Assembly: GCA_903813345.2 (NCBI GenBank)
Contig: CAIIXF020000009.1
Coordinates: forward strand, 25,024,740-25,088,739
Direction of reading: 5' to 3'
DNA length: 64,000 nucleotides
DNA from: Owenia fusiformis
Taxonomy: Eukaryota > Annelida > Polychaeta > Sabellida > Oweniidae
The notes beneath the pieces were generated by a model, which saw nothing but the letters and a program-made list of their open reading frames with translations, did not search any database and had not been told where the DNA came from. Below, in pieces: positions 10,745 through 21,370 of this stretch (the stretch's first letter is position 1; every line of letters starts with the position of its first letter). Both the position numbers and the translations under genes were made by a program.

Positions 10745-11565
10745 TAAATAACTCATATGAACCACTGATAATTATGCTACTTGAAGAGTGCGGCACAATG
10801 CTATATCAAGAGATATAAGACAAATATATAGATATGTGTGTACATAAATGTAATAATATAATAAAAGATAATATAATGTTATAATGTTATAAAGTTTTCA
10901 ACTTAACAAAATAAACCAATAAAGCCTGAAATATGGTGAAGAGTGGCAGGAAATACAACACATCTATACAAATATGTTTTGGCATCAATATGGCGCATGT
11001 ATGGCAAAAGTTCAAACCGATTCTCGAAAAAGTACTTAGGCCGAGTACATCATCAGGTCGAGGCAAGCTGGCCACTTGGGCAATAAAATAATGTTCGTAT
11101 TAATGACTCTTAGACCTTTAGCATCTTTAGAATTGCCTGTGTAATAAAGTGTCATGTATATCTAAGATTCTGCTCTATCAAGAAAGTATCCATCTCTTCT
11201 ACTTTATCTTTGTCCAATATAACCAATTTAGTCTTGTATATGGGACTATAATGTCACATAATCATGTTTAGATTTCTAATTATTCGCCTGTCGGGTCTTC
11301 ATACAAACTGTTCATTTTTTACAATCACAAACTTGTCAACATTGGTTATGCGATCGATTTACCTATTCAGCCCAATAGATGGGAATTTGAAATGACCAGA
11401 GCATTGCTCCCAAGATCGTCAACAAACATTTGTCTACGTATGCATTTATACAACCAATTGAAAAGTAAGAAAAATGGTATCTCATTTCAGTTATTAGAAA
11501 TCCATGTGGGTAGATTGCGTGGGTTAAATCGTAGCTTATTTGAATAGACGTACAGAATTTATATA
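10745..11565. other. Unannotated sequence
   Basis: AT-rich, with a short TATAATGTTATAA-type simple stretch near 10855-10895. No gene signal. Confidence 0.5.
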
Positions 11566-11887
11566 ACAGAGAGGCAAGGAGGATTGGCTCCCAGAATCGA
11601 AGTCGATATTTTCCAACAATGAAAACGCCGAAATGTCGTTATTTTCTGAAATTATAACCGATTATAAATTCAAAATAAACAGTTCAAAATATTCGAACCA
11701 ATATCTCGATCATTTCTTGTGAGTTTTGGAATTTTTCGTTGGGAAATAAGACCAAAATTCACGATTCAAATGTTGAAGTGAACAAAATGGCGGTCGTTGG
11801 AATTCAAATTTTGTAGCACGACATGCCCATATATGGGGCAGAATATCGATGTTGCACTCTGGGAGCCAATCCTCCTTGACAGAGAGG
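11566..11887. mobile_element. MITE with 21-bp TIRs and a 9-bp target duplication
   Basis: The left TIR starts CAAGGAGGATTGGCTCCC at 11575. The right TIR ends GGGAGCCAATCCTCCTTG at 11878, a perfect inverse. ACAGAGAGG occurs directly outside both ends (11566-11574 and 11879-11887), giving a perfect 9-bp target site duplication. The body is 304 bp and carries no transposase. A 9-bp duplication is characteristic of Mutator-like (MULE) elements, so a MULE-related MITE is the best guess. The intact TIRs and duplication suggest a fairly young insertion. Confidence 0.85.
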
Positions 11888-12861
11888 TTAAGCTACACTT
11901 TTTTCAGAGAACTGGGACGTGGACGTATTGGACTGTAGCTATCCCGATTATCATATTTTCTTGCAAGTTATCAATATTCAAATTTGGTGTAAAGTTTATG
12001 GTGTAAAAAGCCAACTTAGCCCCCCCCCCAATTAATTTACCGAATTATTGATGTATGTTTTGAAGAATACTCCCTGGTAAAATATTCGAAATTGAAATCT
12101 TATTGAAACCGTGACAAGGGAGTACTTCAAGTCGAATGAATATTTTTGTTGATATTATATGTCGGAGATTTATCGGATCTTTTTACATAAAACAACATTT
12201 CTGTCAGATTTGCAGTCGATTGTTTTAATAAGAAGTTGAATTGTAAGCTGGCAGTTATTCCAATACCGTCGGTATTATGTTGCCTTAGATATGCAACAAG
12301 ACGCACCCTGGCGAAACAATTCGGTTATTATGCCTGTTATAGATCTTTGTTTTCATCAAAATGCTGAGATAACGTTTACGTGTTCGCGTGTACTGTCATT
12401 CAATTAACAATCGACGGAATCAAATTCAAATTAATTACGAGACCCTGTCGCTCTCATTTAGAGAACAGATAACAGTTGCATGCCGTTCCGCGGCTACAGG
12501 AAAGGCAACTGACGAGAGTTATTTATAATAGTCAGATATTGATAAAAGAATTGTGAAAATTGATGGCTTGTCATCTAAAATCAATACTAGATACACACAG
12601 AACGTTATATATATCTGATAAAATGAACTTAGATGTGCAACTCAATAGAAGAAATCGAGATACATGCGCATGAGTGGTTTTCCGTGATTGAATTTTGCAA
12701 TTTGTTCAGAAACCAGACTTGGTATGTTTTACAATGACTTCCGAGCACTTCCCTTTACTCATCTCCAACATTAAATAATATAAGTCAACAACGTCAACCA
12801 CTTCTATTGCTCAAAAATGTGATTGGGTTGTCTGATTAATAACTAGTTTACTAAGGTTCAG
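11888..12861. other. Unannotated sequence
   Basis: Contains a short C-run near 12020-12030. No gene, RNA or repeat recognised. Confidence 0.5.
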
Positions 12862-13031
12862 GCGCCAACCGTGTGGCCATGGGATCTTCACATCTACTCC
12901 AAGGCATCTTGATTTCAGTTGCTTCAACTTCTATGTCATCCACATTGGAAGTCAAGGATGCTAAAAATGACTGCCCTGACTGCACTGAGTTCATTTTAAA
13001 CTCAGATCCTTTTATAAACTTGCAAACGAAG
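12862..13031 (+). other. Exon-like block, open on both strands
   Basis: On the + strand a CAG acceptor at 12859-12861 and a strong donor AAG|GTATGT at 13032 bound 170 bp that stay open in one frame. That frame includes the residues VAMGSSHLLQG and DCPDCTEFILNSDPF. On the minus strand the same DNA gives an 88-codon ORF (12851-13117) ending in a stop, with residues SGQSFLASLTSNVDDIE and ATEIKMPWSRCEDP, and a plausible acceptor ...tttgcaag before it. The GC content is above that of the surroundings. I do not recognise either peptide. It could be an internal + strand exon, a minus-strand terminal exon, or part of a repeat. Coding status is unproven. Confidence 0.35.
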
Positions 13032-15426
13032 GTATGTAATGGTAATTGTACCAGCGATCGGGAGTAGCTTATCGCTAAAATTGCTATCATCAGATCATTA
13101 TAATTATGTATGTTCAAATGATGTTGGTCAAAATGAAATTGAAATAATGACTATTGTCTTTCTGATCTTTGATAGTATATAAAAAGTAATCGTAGGTCAG
13201 TGATATAAGATGTTATTACAGTTACCGTGATCAATGTGTTATTACAGTTACTGTAATAACGGGTATTTGACGTAAATATGTAGTGTTTCATTCCCTCGAA
13301 GACTAACTAGACCTATGGTTAATAACAACGGCATTGATAACAAACTGCTGAATTTATTATGATGCAACTCTTCTTTTCAATCAAATATGCATGGACCTAC
13401 TCTGTAATTACTGTCTTGGTTGCTTATACTTTGTTTTTGGTCACATTAACATGCATCCAACTATAATCGAACATCAGAGTGTATCACAAACTGTCAATGA
13501 ATAACCGCGATCCGTGTGTCATCAGAATTATAGTGATTTAACTTCGAATTACTCTCCAACTCATTTTGCGTAACCTTGACCAAGTCTCGAAGAGTGTGCG
13601 TAAGTCACGTGATACGAAAAATGATTCGAGACTTTGCATTTTGGTTTTCTTTCTCAGAATATTTCTTCTTATTTTGTTCAGTCGTATACGTCATAAACAA
13701 AAAATCTTCAAATCTTAGCTGCACCAATTGGTTTAAAGACATTCGTATTGTATATTTTTGCTGTTCCATCCGCGTTACCCGATTTAGGCATTGAAGGAAC
13801 ACATTGTTGCCTGCGGTGGAATATTTAACATTCCTACAATCGCCGCCCTCTTCTATTAGTACTATTCCTGATCAACAGCATTATCAACATTTGGTGCACT
13901 ATGTCTTGACCTTACTGACATGAATGAAGAGACTGGTAATATAAGTCGATTGATTACGGAAATCCAATCACTTATATTGACAATCAAGAGTGGCAAAACT
14001 TAAAAACAAACACTTAATTGAAACTAGTGCTTCTAATCAATTCGAAGATTACGTTATATTTTGATGACTTTTAAGCTAATTTTAGGCTCTGTAAACACGC
14101 GCAACGTCATTTATATTCTCCTAGGTCGGAGTTTAATGATTGTGACTCGAGGCGATGGAGATCGTTTTCCTCCGAGGAGAGGTTTTACTGCCAATAACTC
14201 CTTGATTGACGTAATGTAAACTAATAAAACAAGTCAAACATTTTAAATTCGGAAGAAACCAGCATGCGCTTGTATACCTAATGCGTAACATTTGGGTACA
14301 ATGTTAGTGGTAGTTTATGAGGTGTGACCAATCTAACGATTTTTTTACATTTATTGCGCAAACCTTGACCAAACTTTAATCTCTTACTTTTTTATTCTTA
14401 GTTGTTTCTATAATGCATGGCATTATCATATTCTGAGTACTGTAAAAGCCCAAATTTTCGCTAACAAAAAAATCACTATTTTGTCAATAAATTATGTTTC
14501 ACGGGCATTACTTTTTACTATTTGAAGAAATATCCAAATGAATTCAATGCTAAATCAAATATTCACTGTGCCTTTAATTTCATCGTCTAGCGTCTTCAGT
14601 GAAAATAGTGAAAATTAGGGCACCTTGAAAAGGATGGGTATCGATATGTTGAACTTTTTGAACACACGTTTCTCTTAAACCAGTCATCAAATATTCTGAA
14701 AATTTTACAAATTGGTCATCTTTTGAATGGTAACAATATAATTTGAAATAAATACATGTATATATACTTTTTTCTATACTGTTTTAGAAAACACATCAGA
14801 CACTTCTTTTGTTCTTGGTATCATATGTTCGGAATAAAATGAAACATCTATCCGAACCTCATTCGAACAAAATGACATAAACACAACGTGTTTAGGTCTC
14901 TCAATATTGTAATTGTACAAAGGAAAGTTTGGTTGAATTTAAAAAAGTCTTAAATCTTGGTAATGAAAGGTTTATAATAAAAGGTTTATCTTAATTTTTA
15001 TTTTATTTTTTTGTTTTATTTTTTTTGAATACTTTTTGTTAAATCAACCTACATTTCCTTTGTATAACTATATTGAGAGGTCTAAGAAAATGTTGTATAT
15101 GCTATTTTGTTCCAACAAGGCTTCGGAAAGATATTTAATTTCACTTTTAAGAATTGGTAGAAAGGAACAATTGTACTAAAAACAAAAAATGTTAGCAAAA
15201 ACAAAATTATGTAAAATATATATACATTATTTTTGCATTAAATTATTGTCGAGTCAACATTACATAAAGCATCGTGTTTTTCTACAGATTTTTTTCAATA
15301 ATTGGTTTAATAGACCCACATTGTTGAATTTAGTTCACCATATCGATACCAATCCTTTTGGCTTTCACAGTATAAAGGATTGATTCCTAAGTAATGGCTA
15401 CAGTAGCAAACTGTAACTGACCTTTG
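13032..15426. other. Unannotated sequence with a small palindromic repeat
   Basis: At 13212-13260 GTTATTACAGTTAC occurs twice, the second time as the palindrome GTTATTACAGTTACTGTAATAAC broken by one base. The rest is AT-rich with overlapping short chance ORFs on both strands near 13.6-13.8 kb. No gene supported. Confidence 0.45.
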
Positions 15427-15508
15427 CTACCCTGCGTGCAGAGTCTAGTTAAACTACAAAGACGAAGCTCTCTTTTAAGAAGTGAAGTCAAACGAATGCA
15501 AAGGGTAG
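15427..15508 (+). repeat. Short dispersed repeat, full copy (82 bp)
   Basis: Runs from CTACCCTGCGTGCAGAGTC through GACGAAGCTCTCTTTTAAG to CGAATGCAAAGGGTAG. The ends are imperfect inverted repeats. It matches 1896-1951 (middle deleted) and the minus strand of 57386-57468 (diverged), so it is a mobile or dispersed short unit. It lies within two overlapping ORFs (15424-15684 and 15387-15614) that I treat as chance. Confidence 0.7.
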
Positions 15509-17324
15509 ACTTTTGCCAAAGTTGTTCAATTTTAACAATGTATGAGACAAACAGAGCATTAATTGGGTGCAAACGTGTGAAGCATATGTATTTCATCTCT
15601 CCGTTATCCATCACTCAATACATGCAATATTCAACTCGAGCTTTGCCTTTGTCGCATCAATTCAAAACAAACAAATCCAATTAATTAGATTACTGCTTCT
15701 AAGACAGGTGTGGGGATGTGTTGTATCAGAACTTGACAGTAGTATAAATGTGTTGACAGAATGCTTTCATACCAGTCTCATCTTTCACAATAAGCACGCA
15801 CGTACTTTTTAGTTGTGTTCATCTAGCAGATTTACAATGCTATTGTTATTATCTGACTTCATCATCTCGAAAGATCACATTTTAAGTTCTGGCAGAGCTT
15901 AACATGTTAATGTTAATATTTCGCTGAAAGAGATTCCATGGTCTATTAGTGATATTACAGAGTGTCATATACATTAAAGGTTTTTGCCCGGGTGTAATCT
16001 CTCTCAAATCCCTCAGCTTGTTTCGGGCTACCCTTAGCAAACGTACACTTAACACTAACATTAAATGGAATCATAAAGAACTAAACATAAAGTTTGCGGG
16101 AGAGCTATTTTGTAGAATTCCAGTTGACGCTGCTTCAGCAAATTTCGGGCACACGTAACTCCTTTTACAGACACATTTCATATTTGGTCAAAGGTCAAAT
16201 CTTTTACTCTATCACAGTGCAATACAATGGTACCAATTTAAAATCAATTTGAGCACGTTTTACCTTTTCAGGGGTCACCTTAATCAAGTCAGATTCAAAA
16301 ACCAAAAGTATTTCTGTAATCGGGGCCTTCCTTACTTTATATCTGCAAAAATTGGAATGAAATGATCAGATTTTGTATTTTACCACACTCTTTTTCATTC
16401 TAACAATTGTAACTCATCAAGACTACTCGCCAGTTGATACATCTTGTCGTAGTTGTTGCCTGTTATTATGTCTTTAATGCTGACAGTTTTTCAAGCTGAG
16501 CACAATGTTGACCCAACGATTCATTTTTGAAATATTATTTCTGTCTAGTTTAGGGACCATTCCAAATAGTTATCAGTTATGGTCTTTAATGGGCTTGAGC
16601 AGTATCTTTGAATATCAGTACAATGTGACAGTGTTCCTAAATGGCGGGATAGGAAAGTAGTTAAATGGGTAGTTCACATATTTTTCCCAGTATAAATTCT
16701 GATCAAATAATATAAATTTTATTTCATAAAATTGAAGAACAAGGGGCAATCATTTTCTTGAGACAGATTGAATTTTAATATTAAGTTTGACAATGTACGA
16801 CTAGAGGGTTGGGGCAACTACCTACCCGATTAGCCATTTTCTATATAGCTATATAGGAATGGATTAATAGATGGCAGTGTGGGTGTTGGTAGGGCTAGAA
16901 TACCATTACACGTATACAGAGAACTAGCAGAAAAATCACTTACATTCTACATGTAACTATGTGATCTTGGTGACACGTTGATTGTGATCAGAAAACTTGA
17001 AAATCCTCGAAATTTGATTAAATGTAAATAACTGTGCAAATCAAAGTTGTTTTAATACAAAATTACATATAAAATTTTTAAATACCATCAAAAAGTAGAA
17101 AATGTTGGTCTTTAATGGTTAAAAATGCAGATCTACTAAAATCTCATTAAAACGAGACTTCAACGAGATTTCAAAGTTATTAAGAAAAGGGTCAATTTAC
17201 AGAAAAGTTAGTTAGATAGCAGAACCTTTTAAACGCCCCTTATTTAAAAAAGAGAACTGTGATAGAAGCATCACATTCATACATTGCTAGTTGTCGAAAC
17301 ATGTTACCTTGTGCCATTGTCATA
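15509..17324. other. Unannotated sequence
   Basis: No supportable coding exon or RNA gene. Several 65-85 codon ORFs overlap on both strands with no domain. Confidence 0.45.
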
Positions 17325-17914
17325 TACAGGGTGGTCAAAAAAATGGAAACCCTGTCGCCATTTTCCTCATATCTTTGTCATTTTAAAAAATTACTCCCTG
17401 ATATTCACCACATTTGTACATCATTCAATTTCCCACCGGCCTACCATATTTCATGACCATCAAATAGATAGTCACAATATTACAGCACTTTAAACAACAT
17501 GCTCCAGTGGCCAATATTGCACTTTCGGAAAACCTGCACCTATTATCCAAAATGTCCCTACCTAACTTCACCCTGTGGCAATACACCAAAAAAGAGTGTA
17601 CGAGAATAACCCCAGGACAACTACATACCTCAAAAAGCATCTATCATCCTTGTCATTCAGGCCATACCTGCTGAAAAATGTAGTCAGATCATTGACAACC
17701 TGTCCAGATTTGCCAATAGCGCGATGGTGGCCACACTCGGGCATCTTGTTCAAAGTGCTGTACCATTGTGACTATCAATCTGATGGTCATGAAATATGGT
17801 TAGCTGGTAGGAAATTGAATGTTGTACTTATGTGTCAAATTTCAGGGAATAAATACCCAAAATGGCCAAGATATGAGGAAAATACAGGGTTTCCATTTTT
17901 TTGACCACCCTGTA
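17325..17914 (+). mobile_element. Tc1/mariner-like relic with TA target duplication, internally deleted
   Basis: The ends are CAGGGTGGTCAAAAAAATGG at 17327 and the inverse TTTTTTTGACCACCCTG ending at 17912, each flanked by TA. The TIRs are part of ~200-bp complementary arms: CATGACCATC with GATGGTCATG, ACATCATTCAATTTCC with GGAAATTGAATGTTGTAC. The centre still encodes a transposase C-terminal fragment (17590-17765). TA duplication and CAGGGTGGTC ends are typical of the IS630/Tc1/mariner superfamily. Most of the transposase gene is gone. A related copy lies at 62999-63416. Confidence 0.85.
17590..17765 (+). pseudogene. Transposase C-terminal remnant (Tc1/mariner-like)
   Basis: The first frame gives RVYENNPRTTTYLKKH. 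After a one-base frameshift near 17640 the reading continues as ILVIQAIPAEKCSQIIDN and then SRFANSAMVATLGHLVQS. The order 'ENxPRT..LK', then 'IxAIPxExCxxIIDN', then 'GxHL' is that of the extreme C-terminus of Tc1/mariner-type transposases, downstream of the DDE catalytic core. The minus strand of 63139-63339 holds the same block, supporting homology. The N-terminal DNA-binding domain and catalytic core are absent, so this is a dead fragment inside a non-autonomous copy. Confidence 0.75.
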
Positions 17915-18669
17915 CTATTTATAAACAGGTGAACAACCCAATTCAATAGGGAGGTTCCAGGTTCTAGGAACATACTGTAATTAACTCCCATGCACATCGA
18001 CAGAGCAATTAAACACTACGAAGGAGAGAGCTTGTGGGTTTATTCCCCGGGAACAACAGTTATACACGTTCCCATACAGGCTCTTAAAAACGTGCAGCTC
18101 ACCTCGCTATTGTAGATACATACTGTAATTTTTTAATTTGAGAACCTAATTGCGTCTAATAAAGGTCTAGAGCTTTGGGGCTTTCTTCTGAATGGTCTTA
18201 ATTTGACGTATCAATTGTACTTTAACTAATTCAATCCCGCTTTCTAATAATGAGAATTGAGTTTTCAGAGATTCTATTGTAGATGTTATGCTTCAAACAT
18301 GGTGTTTTGTGAAAATTGGTTATCTATTCAAGTTACTATCTAGTAAGCAATTAATCGGTTTTATTGTACAGCTTCGTCTTTCAAATATAATTGGTACGTT
18401 CTACATTTATTTGATTCTTGCATGGCTCATTACCAGACTCATTATGATTATTTGTTTTTTGTTTTGCAGTCCGGGTGTTCATATTCCAGTTTAACAAAAA
18501 TAACACAAAGTTAATATTCTATTCAATCAATTAATGGCGTGAAATGCAGAAAAATATTTTGTTCTCGAATTTGAATCAAGCCTAATTCCCATAATATCAT
18601 TAAATAACGCAAAATTTTTTCATGGTTTGATATATACTAATAAGCTACAGAAATTTCACTGTCACCAAT
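17915..18669. other. Unannotated sequence
   Basis: No gene, RNA or repeat recognised. Confidence 0.5.
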
Positions 18670-18860
18670 TAATAGTACAATAACGTCATTTCTAAGGGCA
18701 ATATTTCATATATTACTCGCAGAAAAGACTTATTACCACCGTTAACGACCAGGGCTGAAATATCAAGAAAATCTTACGCACTGAACGATATCTAATTTCC
18801 CGGGGAAAAATTGCCGGTCCAGAATATATTCTAGAACTGGCCCGGCAAGGTGGTAATAAT
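18670..18860 (-). mobile_element. MITE family 'TACAATAACGTC', copy A (deleted)
   Basis: Starts with AATAGTACAATAACGTCATT and CTAAGGGCAATAT. Ends with CTAGAACTGGCCCGGCAAGG and TGGTAATAAT. It is the reverse orientation of copy B (21068-21370). It lacks about 92 bp relative to B, with the break falling at a TCTAG word present on both sides of the missing piece in B. Non-coding. Confidence 0.8.
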
Positions 18861-19893
18861 AAGAAAATAACCAGGCGTTTTTTCTGCCGAAACTTTGTTA
18901 ATTAGAATGTATATATGATTAGTGCTGACGTTTCGGATTTTCATGCACACCGTTCAAAATCGACTAACTTGATTGAAACTATGTTAATGGATTTTTGAAG
19001 TGAAAAGCAATTTAGTACATGCATTAATGGACAAAGGAACAGCACACAGGGGAATGAAGATTAACCCTCCAGAAGCGTTTTCAATTACCCCACCAAATAG
19101 CCTGCAAATCCAACGCAATACATTGAAACAGCAACTTACATAGTTTTGCTTAAAATTCCCCGTGTATATAGTGAATAATGAAGAGAGAACATTGTCACCA
19201 GATCTTCCACCACCCCTCGTACTCCCCCCACACTCTTTAGTTCCCGTTACTATGAATATAACCTATATTAACGTTCAGCATAAGCCTTCTAGGATAGCCT
19301 ATGGGCATTACCATATCAGCCGTTTCGACATCTACAGACCTTAAAGGATCAAGTACGGCTGATTAAACTCTGATTGATAAACGTAGGAGCAAATCAGTAG
19401 CAACATTGGCCAGTCAACTGTGAAACACACGCTTGATTTTTCTTTATTAACACTAATGTGCCTATCTAATTCATTAATTAGATCAAATGGCTAAATATGT
19501 AATGCTGAAAGTATATGGCATAAGAGATGATCGGGACGTCTGTATACTATGATAGAATTTTAACATTGGTTAGTAATTTTGACTCTTATGTCGCCTGTAT
19601 ATTGAATATTGAAGTCATTTATTAAAGGCCCATTTATTAAATTTTAGCCCAGGACTCCATGCATTGTGGGAAATATAATCTATGGATGTGTTGTTTCGAG
19701 ACATTTGCATGAGTGCACAAAAGTCTGGGAAACAAAGGATGACTCTGGCTTTGGTTGTAGAGAGGGGAACGGGGCTTATTTAGCACCTTATATTAATTCT
19801 AAAAAGACTGTATGGAGTCTCATTATGGAATAGCAGATGATTATTAATTGTTCAGATGTTACTAGTCCAAATTATGACATAGTACACATATAG
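18861..19893. other. Unannotated sequence
   Basis: A 60-codon ORF at 19162-19344 has no domain. No other signal. Confidence 0.5.
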
Positions 19894-20112
19894 CACTGGC
19901 GGATCCAGAAGCTAACAAGGGAGCCCACGTTTCAAATTTGAAAAAGAAAATTTCCGAAAGATTGGGCCCCTAAATTAAAAAATTGGGGCCTTTGAAAATT
20001 AAAGGCACATTTTTTGATAGTATGACCTAAAAGGCCCAAAAAGGCAAAGAAATGCCCATAAAGGTCCATTCATTGAGGCCCTACAATATTTTGGGCACCT
20101 GGATCCACCAGT
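19894..20112. mobile_element. hAT-like-ended element rich in GGGCC words, copy 1
   Basis: Imperfect TIRs CACTGGCGGATCCAGAAG and CTGGATCCACCAGT bound ~220 bp of alternating GGGCC/AAGGCC and A/T-rich words. Termini of CA(g/c)TGGCGGATCC type are common on hAT non-autonomous elements. A similar body and right end occur at 55593-55795. The flanks (atatag / atacag) are only a weak target-duplication candidate. Confidence 0.65.
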
Positions 20113-21067
20113 ATACAGCAAGATTATTTACTGCCGTACATGTGCTTATCAGGTTTGCAATTATTAACGTGTCGAAAACTTATTAATGCCTTGTTAACAT
20201 TTTTATTCTTAATTTATTCCCCGGATGCAAAAAACACTTGTCTGCCCAGGTTGATGTTATTCACTTGTTAAAACAAATATTTTTGGATGAGCATCACATT
20301 TCAGGTTACTGACTTATTGATGTTGTATCCCAAGACTACTAGATACCCTACTGTAGATTCAATTCCAAAACGTAAAACTAGATACCCTAATGTAGAATCA
20401 ATTCCAAAAACGTAAACCTAAATATTTAGACCAGATTTTGAATAGTGAACTGTTATAAAAACATACTGAGGCGAATCTTTCATAAGCGATATTCCCCGAA
20501 GGGCAACGTTCAACAGTTAACAAGTACGGGTATCGAAACTGCACCATTTGCATTTACATTTAATGTAGTCCTATATCGTATCCAGTACAAAAGGTGAAGA
20601 AAGAAATCAACATCGATAGATTAAATAGTGTACCAATAAAAACAAGAATGCTCCATACTTTCTCGTCAAAACTCATCCAAAACTTGCTATTGAGTTAATG
20701 AAATATCTGCTCTTTAACAAATTGGTGGTATATTCAATGCTTGATCAATGGTGGACATACACCATTGAAAAAATAGCGTTCTCTGACATCTTCAAATCAA
20801 CTTGACTTGGACACGGTTAACAAAACAAATGAATCGATCCAAACATAAACATGTATTGGCATAGTTCTCACACTTTTTATAGTTACTTCTAGGCCTACTT
20901 TGATTTTTCTTATAATGGCTTCATGGCATGTACATCTATAAACATAACGAATTGCGGTTTCACCTTTCTTACAGAAAAGAAGTGATTTGTTTACAATAGA
21001 ATTAGTTAGACATTCAAGTGTGAAAGGACAATCGTTAAAGAAATTGCTTATCTCGATCTAGTTGAGT
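20113..21067. other. Unannotated sequence with a small tandem repeat
   Basis: Apart from the tandem pair at 20338-20418 nothing is recognised. Confidence 0.5.
20338..20418. repeat. Two-copy tandem repeat (~41 bp unit)
   Basis: ACTAGATACCCTA(c/a)TGTAGA(t/a)TC followed by AATTCCAAAA and ACGTAAA occurs twice head to tail with three or four differences. Confidence 0.85.
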
Positions 21068-21370
21068 ATTATTAACACCTTGCCGGGCCAGTTCTAGGGG
21101 TTTTATTGCTAGTTTAGAAGGCATTCATTTTACTATACGACCTGAGAAATGTGTGACGTCATAGTGGTGGTCCATATGGACCGGTCTAGAATATATTCTG
21201 GACCGGCAATTTTCCTCGGGAAATTAGATATGGTTCAATGCGTAAGATTTTCTTGCTGTTTCAGTCCTGGTCGTTAACGGTGGTAATAATACTAATAACG
21301 TCATTTCTGCGAGCCCTCGGTCCAATATTTCACTATATTGCCCTTAGAAATGACGTTATTGTACTATTAT
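21068..21370 (+). mobile_element. MITE family 'TACAATAACGTC', copy B (longest)
   Basis: Begins ATTATTAACACCTTGCCGGG and GCCAGTTCTAGGGG. Ends CCCTTAGAAATGACGTTATT and GTACTATTA. Inside are a TGACGTCA octamer (near 21158), a palindromic CCGGTC/GACCGG block and a second TAACGTCATT near 21295. Copies A, C and D share the ends. A 60-codon ORF inside looks accidental. The ends are not strong inverted repeats of each other, so the superfamily is unknown. Confidence 0.8.

Noticed and set aside
15387-15684. Overlapping ORFs on both strands around 15.4-15.7 kb
   Set aside because: They span the 82-bp dispersed repeat and unique AT-rich DNA; no domain, and both strands open is a chance effect.
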